Shown here piece by piece: positions 48,987-58,579 of a stretch of DNA of 64,000 nt. The stretch is from positions 62,001 to 126,000 of the forward strand of contig NZ_FOET01000001.1 in assembly GCF_900110735.1 (NCBI RefSeq). The letters are read 5' to 3'. Source of the stretch: Streptomyces radiopugnans. GTDB lineage: Bacteria; Actinomycetota; Actinomycetes; Streptomycetales; Streptomycetaceae. Position 1 is the first letter of the stretch. Each line of letters starts with the position of its first letter. The translations under genes and the position numbers were made by a program. The notes under the pieces were generated by a model, which was given only the letters and a program-made list of their open reading frames with translations, did not search any database and had not been told where the DNA came from.

Positions 48987-49637
48987 ATGCGAACCGGTGA
49001 GCTGATGGACCTGGCATGGCGGCTGACGGCCCGCGCGGAGGGGAGGCGGGCCGTGCTCGGCCTGGCGGGGTCGCCCGGCGCGGGCAAGTCCACCCTGGCC
49101 GAGGCCCTGGTGGAGGGGTTGCGGGAGCGGTACGGGGCGGACGCGGCGGCGTACGTCCCGCTGGACGGCTTCCACCTCTCCAACGCCCAGCTGGACCGGC
49201 TGGGCCTGGCCGCCCGCAAGGGCTCGCCCCCCACCTTCGACGTCCACGGGTACGCCGCCCTGCTGCGGCGCCTGGTCCTCGAGCCGGACCACGACGTCTA
49301 CGTGCCCGACTTCGACCGGACCCTGGACGAGCCGGTCGCGGCCCGCCATGTGGTGCGCCCCGGGGTCCGGCTGGTGGTGACGGAGGGGAACTACCTGGCC
49401 TGCGACCTGCCCGGCTGGCCGGACGCGCGGGAGTCGATCGACGAGCTGTGGTACGTGGAGGCCGACCGGGAGGAGCGCCGCCGCAGGCTGGTGGAGCGCC
49501 GGCTGGCGGGAGGCCGCACCGCCGGGGAGGCCCGGGAGTGGGTCCGCTCCAACGACATGCCCAACGCGGAGATCGTGGAGGCGTCGAGGGCGTCGGAGTG
49601 CGTGAAGCTGTCGTTCCACTGGTCGGGACGCGAATGA
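48987..49637 (+). CDS. P-loop nucleoside/pantothenate-type kinase family protein
   Basis: 216 aa. Walker A GSPGAGKST near residue 28, then VPLDGFHLSNAQLDRLGLAA, as in uridine kinase/PanK-like small-molecule kinases. DFDRTLDEP and VVTEGNYLA are conserved in the family; the lid has arginines (REERRRRLVERR). Substrate unknown. TAGGTT lies 7 bases before the ATG, so it is probably leaderless. It sits between two tRNA-Lys genes of opposite orientation to it. Confidence 0.87.
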   Translation: MRTGELMDLAWRLTARAEGRRAVLGLAGSPGAGKSTLAEALVEGLRERYGADAAAYVPLDGFHLSNAQLDRLGLAARKGSPPTFDVHGYAALLRRLVLEPDHDVYVPDFDRTLDEPVAARHVVRPGVRLVVTEGNYLACDLPGWPDARESIDELWYVEADREERRRRLVERRLAGGRTAGEAREWVRSNDMPNAEIVEASRASECVKLSFHWSGRE

Positions 49638-49674
49638 CGCGGGGCCCCTCGCATCGCGCGAGGGGCCCCGCGTC
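49636..49674. terminator. Perfect 17-bp stem-loop
   Basis: 49636-49652 pairs with 49658-49674; loop ATCGC. It starts inside the kinase stop codon and also ends the second tRNA-Lys transcript. Confidence 0.85.
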
Positions 49675-49679
49675 TTCGG

Positions 49680-49753
49680 TACGCCGCCAGGGACTCGAAC
49701 CCCGGACCCGCTGATTAAGAGTCAGCTGCTCTAACCAACTGAGCTAGCGGCGC
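49680..49753 (-). tRNA. tRNA-Lys (anticodon CUU), copy 2
   Basis: Identical to copy 1 at every position but one: acceptor base 72 is T instead of C, giving a G1-U72 wobble pair. Anticodon CTT, discriminator A. Confidence 0.95.
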
Positions 49754-49932
49754 CTGCGGGCAGCGACTCCGGAGAACTCATGGAGGGGGCCTCGTGGAGC
49801 GCGCTGTCGTGGACAATACTACCCGCTCCCCGAGGTGCTCCCGACCACGCGCCCGACGTGGCCGGCCGGGTGCCCGGTGACCTGCCCGCCGGCCTGTCCC
49901 TCGACCTGCCCCTCGGCCTGCCCGGGGCGGGC

Positions 49933-50784
49933 TCACAGGGACAGCGGGAGCAGCACCCCGGCGGCCTGCTCGCTCAGCGCCTCGGCGGCCCTCCGCAGCC
50001 GGTGGGTCTCCTCGACCGGCAGGCACACCCCCAGGGAGCCGACGGCCGATCCCGCGGTCACCGGCACGGCCGCGCAGACCGAGCCGACCTCGTACTCCTG
50101 CAGGTCCAGGACCGGTACGGTCGGCGGCTGCCGTTCCAGGAGGCTCAGCAGCACCCGCTCGTCGGTGATCGTGCGCGGAGTCAGCCGGACGGCCCGGTGC
50201 CGGGAGAGGTGGTCCCGGCGCGCGTCGTGGTCGAGCTGGCCGAGCAGGCACTTGCCCAGCGCGGTGGCGTGCCCGGCGGAGCGGAAGTCCGGACGCTCGG
50301 GCGGAGCGGGGTGGCGCGGGCCGTCCGCGTATCCGACGATCTCCACCTCGCCGTCGCGGTAGCGGCCGAGGTAGACCGCCGCGCCGATGGAGTCCCGCAG
50401 CCGGGCCAGCGTCCGCCACAGCCGCTCGCGCAGGGCCCGCTCCCGGCCGCCCGCGCCCGTGCCGCCGAGCAGGACCATTGCCTCGCCCGCCACGTACGAG
50501 CCGTCGCCCAGCCGCTCGACGTACCCCTCGCGCAGCAGTGTCCGCAGCAGACCGGCCAGCCGCGCGGGCGGCAGCCCCGTCCGGGCGGCCAGCCGCACCT
50601 CGTCCACGCCGTCGTGGTCTCCCGCGACCGCCTCCAGGACGCGCAGGGCGTGCCGCACCGAGGGAGGGCGTACGGAGCCGGGCGCGGACCGTACGGGCTG
50701 TGCGGGCGGGTGGTGCTCCGGGGCCGGGAGACGCTTCGGGAACGGCTCGGGGCAGGGATCCCCGGGTGAGTGCAGCAGTGTCAC
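49933..50784 (-). CDS. IclR family regulator of the downstream catabolic cluster
   Basis: 283 aa. Winged helix-turn-helix (LAARTGLPPARLAGLLRTLLREGYVERL) and IclR effector domain (about residues 115-275, with GHATALGKCLLGQL). GTG 50784 is preceded by GAGGGGG. Same strand and immediately downstream of ehuADCB, so it is the best candidate regulator of the transport and catabolic genes. A half-palindrome related to the operator at 57462 lies at 50913-50929. Confidence 0.87.
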   Translation of the reverse strand: MTLLHSPGDPCPEPFPKRLPAPEHHPPAQPVRSAPGSVRPPSVRHALRVLEAVAGDHDGVDEVRLAARTGLPPARLAGLLRTLLREGYVERLGDGSYVAGEAMVLLGGTGAGGRERALRERLWRTLARLRDSIGAAVYLGRYRDGEVEIVGYADGPRHPAPPERPDFRSAGHATALGKCLLGQLDHDARRDHLSRHRAVRLTPRTITDERVLLSLLERQPPTVPVLDLQEYEVGSVCAAVPVTAGSAVGSLGVCLPVEETHRLRRAAEALSEQAAGVLLPLSL

Positions 50785-50965
50785 GGTGCCCCCTCGGGCG
50801 GGTGACCGCTCGCGGTGCGACACCCGCCCGAGGGTCACCGGGTCTTCGGGTGCGGGGCGGCCGGCGGCCGTACGCCGTCCCCGCACAGAACACTGGCCCT
50901 CCGCCCGCTTCCCGAAACATGTTCGAAGGCGGACGGGCGGGAGGGCCGGGCGCGGTGCCGCGCCG

Positions 50966-51770
<805 letters not shown>

Positions 51771-51781
<11 letters not shown>

Positions 51782-52421
51782 GACGACGCTCCAGGGCTCG
51801 GATGAGGAGGGAAGCCGGGTAGGCGATGACGATGAAGGCGATGCCGACGACGGTGATCGGCTCCAGGAACCGGAAGGTCTCGGAACCGTAGGCGCGCGCC
51901 TCGCCGAGCATCTCGAAGGCCCCGATGATCGCGATCAGCGGCGAGTCCTTCAGCATGGCGATGACGTAGTTGCCCAGCGCGGGCACCACGCGGCGGATCG
52001 CCTGCGGCAGGATCACGGCCGTCCAGGTGCGCACCGGCGGCAGGCTGAGCGCGGTGGCCGCCTCCCACTGCCCCTTGGGCACACCGTCGATGCCGGCCCG
52101 GTAGACCTCGGCGGTGTAGGTCGAGTAGTGCAGGCCGAGGCCGATCACGCCCGTCATCAGCGGGGACATGGCCGGCCCCCACTCGGGCACCACGTAGAAG
52201 AGGAAGAACAGCTGTACCAGCAGCGGGGTGTTGCGGATGAACTCGGTGACCGCGGTCACCGGCGTCCGGATCCACGCCCTGGGGGAGCGCTGTGCGACGG
52301 CCCACACCAGACCGAGGGTGAAGGCCAGCAGGGACCCCAGCACCAGCGCCTGGAGGGTGACGAGCACCCCGTCCCAGAAGCGCGGCATGAAGTCCGCGAC
52401 GATGTCCCAGTTCCAGTTCAC
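51771..52421 (-). CDS. ehuD: ABC transporter permease, EhuD-like
   Basis: 216 aa, about five hydrophobic helices. The HisM/GlnP-family motif EFIRNTPLLVQLFFLFY and the EAA loop (KGQWEAATALSLPPVRTWTAVILPQA) contact the ATPase. GTG start overlaps the ehuC stop (GTGA). One of two paired permease subunits. Confidence 0.9.
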
Positions 52422-53173
52422 TGCTTACCCCCCGGGGTGCCCGCGGTGGCCGTCCCGGTGACGGGGTCGGCGGTCTTCGTCCGGCGGCGCAGACCGCCCA
52501 GCAGCCCGGTGCCCGGCGGCGGCGCCTGCCCGATGCCCGCCTTGGCCTTCCGCTCCACCAGCCGCATGGCGCGGGTGATGAGGAAGGCGAGCACGAAGTA
52601 CATCACCAGCAGGAGCGTGTAGATCGGCGCGCTCTCGTTGGTGGTGAAGCGGATCAGGTTCGCCGCGAAGGTCATGTCGGCCACGCTGATGACCGAGACC
52701 AGCGCGGTGCCCTTCAGCAGCTCGATGGCGAGGTTGTTGAAGGGCGGGACCATCTCCGGCCACGCCTGGGGCAGTTCGATGCGCCGCAGCCGCTGCATAC
52801 GGGTGAAGCTCAGCGCGATGCCCGCCTCGCGCTGGGCCGGGGAGACCGCGGCCAGCGCGCCGCGTACGACCTCCGAGCCGTACGCGCCGTAGGTCAGGCC
52901 CAGCGCCAGCACGCCCGCCCACATCGGGACGAGCTGCCAGCCGAAGGCGATCGGCAGCGCGAAGAACAGCCAGAACATGAACACCAGCGCCGAGGCTCCG
53001 CGGAAGATCTCGAAGTAGGCGCCGGACAGGAAGCGGACGATCCACAGCGGGGAGGTCCGCAGGACTCCGATGACGAAGGAGACGGCCGCGGCCAGCGCGG
53101 CGCTGTACACCGTCACCTGGATGGTGATCCAGATGCCGGGCAGCATGTAGGACTCCCACAGGCCCCAGGTCAT
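52418..53173 (-). CDS. ehuC: ABC transporter permease, EhuC-like
   Basis: 251 aa. Same family as EhuD; EAA-type loop at SPAQREAGIALSFTRMQRLRRIELPQA. The C-terminal ~45 residues are a cytosolic basic and Gly/Pro-rich extension. ATG 53173 overlaps the ehuB stop (ATGA), with AAGGAG 11 bases upstream; an in-frame GTG 9 bases earlier has poor spacing. Confidence 0.9.
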   Translation of the reverse strand: MTWGLWESYMLPGIWITIQVTVYSAALAAAVSFVIGVLRTSPLWIVRFLSGAYFEIFRGASALVFMFWLFFALPIAFGWQLVPMWAGVLALGLTYGAYGSEVVRGALAAVSPAQREAGIALSFTRMQRLRRIELPQAWPEMVPPFNNLAIELLKGTALVSVISVADMTFAANLIRFTTNESAPIYTLLLVMYFVLAFLITRAMRLVERKAKAGIGQAPPPGTGLLGGLRRRTKTADPVTGTATAGTPGGKQ

Positions 53174-54126
53174 GACGCGCACAGCTCCTTCGCGGTCAGG
53201 TCGGTCATCTCGTCCTCGGTGAAACCGAAGGGCCGCATGATCTCCAGCAGCTCACCGCTCTCCTTGAGCCGGCGCAGCTCCCGGTTGAACGCGTCCCGCA
53301 GCACCGTGGAACTCGGCCTGAAGGCGAAGCCGCCCGCGCCGATGGCCGGCTCGCCGTCCACCATGGGCTGGAAGGGCTCGGTGGACTCGGCCCGGTCGCT
53401 GCCCTCCACCACCAGGCGGACGGTCAGCGAGGTGCCGGCGAAGACGTCCGCCCGGCCCTGCTCGACGGCGGCCAGTCCGGCGACCTGGTCGGGCAGGATC
53501 AGCATCTCGTCGCGGGGGACACCGGCGGCGACCGCGTAGTCGATCTCGGCGTAGGCGGTGCCGGTCGCCATCTTGGCGCCCGTCCGGACGATGTCCTCGT
53601 AGGTGTTCAGCCCCTTGGGATTTCCCTTCGGGACGATGAACGCGTCGAGCATCACGTACTCGGGGTCGGCGAAGATCACCTGTTCGCAGCGCTGGGGATT
53701 GATGTACATGCCCGCGGAGACCACATCGAACTGCTGCGAGCGGAGTCCCGGAATCAGCGAACCGAACTCGGTCGGAACGGGGACGACGTTCTCCACACCC
53801 AGCCGATTGAAGATGACCTTCGCGATCTCCGGCGCCTCACCGGTCAGTTCGCCCTGGTCGTTGATGTACCCGTAGGGGACCTCACCGGCGATGCCCACCC
53901 GCACGGTGTTCTGGGCCCGGATGCGCTCCAGCAGGTTGCCCTCGCCGGCCTTCCCGGTGGTGGGCACCCGGCTGCATCCGGCCACGCCGATCGTGCCCGC
54001 CGCGCCCAGCGCGCCGAGACCCGCCAGCATCGCGCGGCGGCTTATCCCCCGGGCGGGTCTCGTCCGGTTACCGGGGCTTTCCCCGATGCCTGTTTTTCCT
54101 GTCTCGTTCCCTTGTGGTGGAGCCAT
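53170..54126 (-). CDS. ehuB: Solute-binding lipoprotein of the Ehu-like importer
   Basis: 318 aa. Twin-arginine-like signal (GISRRAMLAGLGALGAAGTIG) with lipobox VAGC, so it is probably exported folded and lipid-anchored. The mature part is a type II periplasmic-binding-protein fold (VRVGIAGEVPYGYIND, FDVVSAGMYINPQRCEQVIFADP), as in EhuB. Ligand could be ectoine-like or another small zwitterion. First gene of the operon. Confidence 0.9.
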   Translation of the reverse strand: MAPPQGNETGKTGIGESPGNRTRPARGISRRAMLAGLGALGAAGTIGVAGCSRVPTTGKAGEGNLLERIRAQNTVRVGIAGEVPYGYINDQGELTGEAPEIAKVIFNRLGVENVVPVPTEFGSLIPGLRSQQFDVVSAGMYINPQRCEQVIFADPEYVMLDAFIVPKGNPKGLNTYEDIVRTGAKMATGTAYAEIDYAVAAGVPRDEMLILPDQVAGLAAVEQGRADVFAGTSLTVRLVVEGSDRAESTEPFQPMVDGEPAIGAGGFAFRPSSTVLRDAFNRELRRLKESGELLEIMRPFGFTEDEMTDLTAKELCAS

Positions 54127-54201
54127 GGGCGCGCCACTACCCCGATCAAAGAAAAATATGCCCGCCGTTTCCGGCCCTTGATGCGGCCGTTGCGGTGTTG
54201 A

Positions 54202-54217
54202 CGGCCGGGCCCGGCCG
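54202..54217. promoter_or_regulatory. Palindrome in the ehuB-DUF3830 divergent region
   Basis: CGGCCGGGCCCGGCCG, a perfect 16-bp palindrome placed directly after a TTGACG -35 candidate (54198) and before CAGTAT (54224), upstream of the DUF3830 gene. Operator candidate, though GC-rich palindromes are common here. Confidence 0.45.
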
Positions 54218-54259
54218 CTGCGTCAGTATTGAGAGGGAAATCGACGGACAGGAGCCGAA

Positions 54260-54760
54260 ATGGCAGACCGTTTCATCGAAGTATCGCTCGACAAGCGAGG
54301 GGTGAGCTGCACGGCGAAACTGCTCGACGACCGCGCGCCCGTCACCTGTGACGCGGTGTGGAACGCCCTTCCGCTGGGCGGTGACGTCTACCACGCCAAG
54401 TACGCGCGCAACGAGATCTACACGCTCCTGCCGGCGTTCGCCCCGGCCGAACCGCCGCTGGAGAACCCCACCATCACGCCCATCCCCGGCGACCTGTGCT
54501 ACTTCACCTTCACCGACGTCCAGCTCGGCACCTCCTCCTACGGGTACGAGGCGGAGGCGGGGCACCGGGGCAGGCCGACCGTGGTGGACCTGGCCCTGTT
54601 CTACGAGCGCAACAACCTGCTGATCAACGGCGACGCCGGCTGGGTTCCCGGGATCGTGTGGGGGGCGGTGGTGGACGGCCTGGACCGGATGGCCGACGCC
54701 TGCCAGGACCTGTGGCGGGCCGGGGCCCTGGGCGAGAGCCTCAACTTCCGGCGGGCCTAG
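54260..54760 (+). CDS. DUF3830 family protein (cyclophilin-like fold)
   Basis: 166 aa. DUF3830 proteins have a cyclophilin-like fold and occur beside amidases, ABC importers and racemase-like genes; activity unknown. Visible features: MADRFIEVSLDKRGVSCTAK, DAVWNALPLGGDVYHAKYARNEIY, and LALFYERNNLLINGDAGWVPG. ATG follows CAGGAG. Divergent from ehuB; its last 20 bases overlap the end of the convergent amidase gene. Confidence 0.88.
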   Translation: MADRFIEVSLDKRGVSCTAKLLDDRAPVTCDAVWNALPLGGDVYHAKYARNEIYTLLPAFAPAEPPLENPTITPIPGDLCYFTFTDVQLGTSSYGYEAEAGHRGRPTVVDLALFYERNNLLINGDAGWVPGIVWGAVVDGLDRMADACQDLWRAGALGESLNFRRA

Positions 54761-56309
54761 GCACCGGGCCGGACACCGGGCCGGATGCCGGACCGGGCAC
54801 CGAGCCGGGCGCCGGCTCCCGGCCCGCACCGGACGCGAGCGCCGGGGGCGGCGGAACGTCGGCGGCCCCCGCCTCGTACAGCGCGTGCGCGGCGCGCAGC
54901 ACCAGCGCGTCCGCGTGCCGCGCGCCCACCAGCTGCACCCCGATCGGCAGCCCGCCGCCGTCCACCCCGCAGGGCAGGGACGCCGCGGGCTGCTGGGTCA
55001 TGTTGAACGGGTAGGTGAACGGCGTCCAGCCCGTCCAGCGGGTGTACGGCGAGCCCGGCGGCACCTCCCCGCCCAGCTCGAAGGCGGTGACCGGCAGCGT
55101 TGGGGTGACCAGCAGGTCGTACTCCGTGTGGAAGGCGCCCATCAGCCGGCCCATCGACATCCGCACGTCCACCGCCGCCAGGTAGTCCAGCGCGCTGTGG
55201 GCCGCACCCTGCTCGCACACCTCCCGCAGGCCCGGGTCCAGCAGTGCGCGCCGCTCGGGGTCCAGGTGCTGGGTCACCCGGGCGGCGCCGCTGAACCACA
55301 GGGTGTGGAAGGCATCCAGGGAGTCGGGCAGGCCCGGGTCGCACTCCTCCACCCGCGCGCCCAGCCCCTCCAGCGCCTCCACGGCCCGCCGCACCGCCGC
55401 CGCCACCTGTGCGTCCACCTCCACCCGGCCGCCGAGGTCGGGGGAGTAGGCCACCCGCAGGCCGGCGACCCCGCCGCCGAGGCCGTCGCGGAAGCTGCCG
55501 GGCACCGGCCCGAGCTGCGACCAGTCGCGGGCGTCCGGGCCGGTGATCACGTCCATCAGCAGCGCCGCGTCCCGTGCGTCACGGGTCATCGGGCCGACGT
55601 GCGCGAGCGTCCCGTAGGCGCTGGCCGGATACAGCGGCACCCGCCCGTACGTCGGCTTCAGTGCGAAGATCCCGCAGAAGGACGCCGGGATGCGCACCGA
55701 GCCGCCGCCGTCGGTGCCCAGACTCAGCGGACCGGCCCCCAGTGCCACCGCGGCCGCGCTGCCGCCGCTGGAGCCGCCCGCGGTGCGCCCGGGGGCGTAC
55801 GGGTTTCCCGTCGCGCCGTGCCGCGGGCTGTCGGTGACGCCCTTCCAGCCGAACTCCGGCGTCGTCGTCTTGCCCGTGAACACCGCCCCGTGCTCGCGCA
55901 GCCGCGCCACCGAGGGGGCGTCCTCGTCCCAGGGACCGTCCGCGGAGACCGTCCACGAGCCGCGCAGCGTCGGGCCGCCGCGCAGCAGCAGGATGTCCTT
56001 CACCGACACCGGGACCCCGTCCAGCAGGCCGGCCGGCTCCCCGCGCCGCCACCGGTCGGCGGACCGCCGCGCCTGGTCCATCGCCGCCTCGGCGTCGATG
56101 CGGACGAACGCGTTCACCGCCGGCTGGACGTGCTCGGACCGCTCCAGCACGGCGCGGACCGCCTCCACGGGGGTGAACTCCCCGCGGGCGTAGCCCTCGA
56201 CGAGCCGGGCGGCGGTCAGGGACGTGAGGTCGCAGGGGCCGGCCGGGCGGGCGGAGCCGGCCGGGCGGGCCGGGGCGGTGGATCCGGTCGGGCGGGTGGG
56301 GCCGGTCAT
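54741..56309 (-). CDS. Amidase signature family hydrolase
   Basis: 522 aa. Ser-cisSer-Lys triad: K104 (VSVKDI), S180 in GGSSGGSAAAVAL, S204 in GTDGGGSVRIPAS. Hydrolyses a carboxamide or related C-N bond, substrate unknown. The C-terminal ~35 residues repeat GP/SGPVPGP. The start overlaps the dehydrogenase stop (ATGA), so the two are co-translated. AGGAG precedes the ATG. Confidence 0.92.
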   Translation of the reverse strand: MTGPTRPTGSTAPARPAGSARPAGPCDLTSLTAARLVEGYARGEFTPVEAVRAVLERSEHVQPAVNAFVRIDAEAAMDQARRSADRWRRGEPAGLLDGVPVSVKDILLLRGGPTLRGSWTVSADGPWDEDAPSVARLREHGAVFTGKTTTPEFGWKGVTDSPRHGATGNPYAPGRTAGGSSGGSAAAVALGAGPLSLGTDGGGSVRIPASFCGIFALKPTYGRVPLYPASAYGTLAHVGPMTRDARDAALLMDVITGPDARDWSQLGPVPGSFRDGLGGGVAGLRVAYSPDLGGRVEVDAQVAAAVRRAVEALEGLGARVEECDPGLPDSLDAFHTLWFSGAARVTQHLDPERRALLDPGLREVCEQGAAHSALDYLAAVDVRMSMGRLMGAFHTEYDLLVTPTLPVTAFELGGEVPPGSPYTRWTGWTPFTYPFNMTQQPAASLPCGVDGGGLPIGVQLVGARHADALVLRAAHALYEAGAADVPPPPALASGAGREPAPGSVPGPASGPVSGPVPRPAGS

Positions 56310-57328
56310 GGCGCGCTCCTGTCCGGGACGTAACCGAGCTGTTTGTCCACGACGTTGAACAGGGGCTCGCCCGCCGCCCAACGGTCGAAGTTGTCGCAGA
56401 ACTGCCGGGCGAGGTCGTCGCGCCAGCCGACGGTGTCGCCGCTCATGTGCGGTGACACCAGCAGGCCGGGGACGTCCCACAGCGGACTGCCGGAGGGCAG
56501 CGGCTCGTCGGCGAAGACGTCCAGCGCCGCCGCCGCGATCCGGTGCGAGACCAGCGCCTCGACCAGGTCCTCCTGCACCACGTGGGCTCCGCGTCCGACG
56601 TTGACGAAACGGGCCGTCGGCTTCATCCGGGCGAAGGCGGCGGCGTCGAACATCCCGGCGGTCGACTCGGTCAGGGGCGCCGCGCACACGACCCAGTCGG
56701 CGGAGGGGAGAAGGGTGCCGAGCACTCCACTGGCGTGAATCCGGCCGAATTCCGGATCGCCGGACCGTTCCGTGCGCCCCACGAGTTCCACTTCGACACC
56801 CAGTGCCATGAGTGTGCGGCCGATTGCCCGGCCGATGGGACCCGAACCTACGACAATCGCGTGAGTTCCGGCCAGCCGCATTGTCTCCCGGTGCTGCCAG
56901 CGCCGCTGCCGCTGCAATTCCCAACTGCCGCGAAAATCCTTGGCCAAAGCCAGGACGAGACCTGCGACGTATTCGGCGATGGGCTGGTCGAAGACCCCCC
57001 GCGCATTTGTGATCACCGTCTTCGAGTCGACCAGTTCCGGACAGCTCAGCAGCCGGTCGACCCCGGCGCTCGCGGTGTGCACCCACTCCGGCCGCCGGCC
57101 CGGTCCGGGCCAGGCGCGGCGTACGGCGTCGGAGGCGAAGTCCCAGACCAGCAGCACGTCCGCGACCGGCAGCAGGGCGGCCAGCGAGTCCCCGTCGGCG
57201 TACTCCACCCGGGCGCGCCCCGAGAGGCGCTCCAGATTCGGCCGGTTCGGCAGGCCGCCGCCGGGAACGCCGGGGGAACCGAGAACGCAGAGAACGGGGA
57301 CGCCGGCTCGAACAGTCGTTTCTGACAT
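56306..57328 (-). CDS. D-2-hydroxyacid dehydrogenase family protein
   Basis: 340 aa NAD-dependent dehydrogenase. Nucleotide-binding motif VVGSGPIGRAIGRTL; catalytic Arg in VNVGRGAHV, Glu in FADEPLP, His in SPHMSGDT. Interconverts a 2-hydroxyacid and 2-oxoacid. ATG 57328 (MSETTVRAG) has no clear ribosome binding site. First gene of the operon with the amidase, divergent from the racemase-like genes. Confidence 0.88.
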   Translation of the reverse strand: MSETTVRAGVPVLCVLGSPGVPGGGLPNRPNLERLSGRARVEYADGDSLAALLPVADVLLVWDFASDAVRRAWPGPGRRPEWVHTASAGVDRLLSCPELVDSKTVITNARGVFDQPIAEYVAGLVLALAKDFRGSWELQRQRRWQHRETMRLAGTHAIVVGSGPIGRAIGRTLMALGVEVELVGRTERSGDPEFGRIHASGVLGTLLPSADWVVCAAPLTESTAGMFDAAAFARMKPTARFVNVGRGAHVVQEDLVEALVSHRIAAAALDVFADEPLPSGSPLWDVPGLLVSPHMSGDTVGWRDDLARQFCDNFDRWAAGEPLFNVVDKQLGYVPDRSAP

Positions 57329-57461
57329 GGGCGGAAAACCGTTTCGCAACGAGGGGGCAACGAGGGCGGGGAAGTATCGGGGCCGGACAGGAAGAGGGCC
57401 GGAGCACCGTACGGACGCACGGATGGACGGAAGGATTGACCACGGTAGGGACCTGTAACTA

Positions 57462-57477
57462 CCTTCGTCAACGAAGG
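57462..57477. promoter_or_regulatory. Palindromic operator in the catabolic cluster
   Basis: CCTTCGTCAACGAAGG: 7+7 perfect halves around CA. A TTGACC (57436-57441) and TACCTT (57460-57465), 18 bp apart, form a promoter whose -10 and start region the palindrome covers, about 90 bases before the racemase-like gene. Confidence 0.6.
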
Positions 57478-57564
57478 CATCTGTCCCGGCGTCCCGGCTG
57501 TCCTCCGCCGGCTTTTCCCCCGTCAACGGCCCTTGGCCGCCCCTACCCTCTTCAAGGGGTGCTC

Positions 57565-58509
57565 ATGGATGTCTCGTTCCTCGGCGGTCCGCATCCGCAG
57601 CGCGGAGTCGGTGTCGTCGCCCCCTTCGACTTCGCACTCGACCGCGAACTGTGGCGGTGGGTCCCCGACGACGTCTCCCTCCATCTGACCCGTACTCCGT
57701 TCGTCCCCGTCGAGGTGAGCCTGGACCTGGCCCGGCTCGTCAGCGAGCACGAGACGCTGCGGGAGGCCGTCCAGGCGCTGTGCGCGGTGGCGCCGGAAGT
57801 GGTGGCGTACGCCTGCACGTCCGGCTCCTTCGTGGGCGGCACGGGCGGGGAGAGGGCCATGTGCGCGGCCATGGAACTCTCCGGGGAGGTCCCCTCCCTC
57901 ACCACCTCGGGCGCCCTGCTGGAGGCGCTGGAGGAACTCGGCGCGCGGCGGGTCGCCGTCGTCACCCCGTACACCCGGTCGGTGACCGACTCCCTGGAGG
58001 CCTTCCTGGGCGAGGCCGGGATCGAGGTCACCGGCCGCAGCTATCTGGGGCTGACGCGGGAGATCTGGCGGGTGCCGTACCGGGACGTGGTGGACATGGC
58101 CCGCGAGGCCGTGGTGGACGCGCCCGACGCCCTGTTCATCAGCTGCACCAACCTGCCGACGTACGACGTGATCCCGCAGTTGGAGGCGGAGCTGCGGATG
58201 CCGGTGCTCTCCGCCAACCAGGTCACCGTCTGGTCGGCGCTGCGCCGCATCGGCAAGGACGCGGTCGGCCCCTACCAGGCACTGCTCGACCCCGTGGCCC
58301 GGCGCGGCCCGGCGTCCATGTCGTCCCTGCCGCCCGGGCCGCCCGTGATCCCGGACGGCGCAACGGAGTTGGGGAGCGCCGCGGGGGTGCCCGGGCCGTC
58401 GGCCGAACGCGAGCCGGAGCCCGCGGTGGCCGGGACGGAGCCGGAGGCGGCCGAAGGCGCGGAGCCGCCGCCCTTTCCGGACGACCCGGGCGGACTGCCG
58501 CTCCTGTGA
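57565..58509 (+). CDS. Asp/Glu racemase superfamily protein (maleate isomerase/arylmalonate decarboxylase-like), copy 1
   Basis: 314 aa. Both cysteines expected of the two-Cys members are present: C84 in AYACTSGSF and C194 in FISCTNLPTYD. Spacing matches maleate cis-trans isomerase, where two cysteines act on the substrate. About 60 disordered Pro/Glu/Gly residues follow the domain. AAGGGG lies before ATG 57565. Reaction here could be isomerisation, racemisation or decarboxylation of a dicarboxylate-like compound. Confidence 0.87.
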   Translation: MDVSFLGGPHPQRGVGVVAPFDFALDRELWRWVPDDVSLHLTRTPFVPVEVSLDLARLVSEHETLREAVQALCAVAPEVVAYACTSGSFVGGTGGERAMCAAMELSGEVPSLTTSGALLEALEELGARRVAVVTPYTRSVTDSLEAFLGEAGIEVTGRSYLGLTREIWRVPYRDVVDMAREAVVDAPDALFISCTNLPTYDVIPQLEAELRMPVLSANQVTVWSALRRIGKDAVGPYQALLDPVARRGPASMSSLPPGPPVIPDGATELGSAAGVPGPSAEREPEPAVAGTEPEAAEGAEPPPFPDDPGGLPLL

Positions 58510-58543
58510 CCCCTCCCCGCGGCCCCACCGCCGCGGGGAGGGG
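58510..58543. terminator. Stem-loop between the paralogues
   Basis: CCCCTCCCCGCGG pairs fully with 58531-58543 around an 8-base loop, directly after the first gene's stop. It could terminate or attenuate before the second paralogue. Confidence 0.65.
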
Positions 58544-58579
58544 ACCACCCCAGAGGAAACCGAGGAAGAGGAGGACCGG

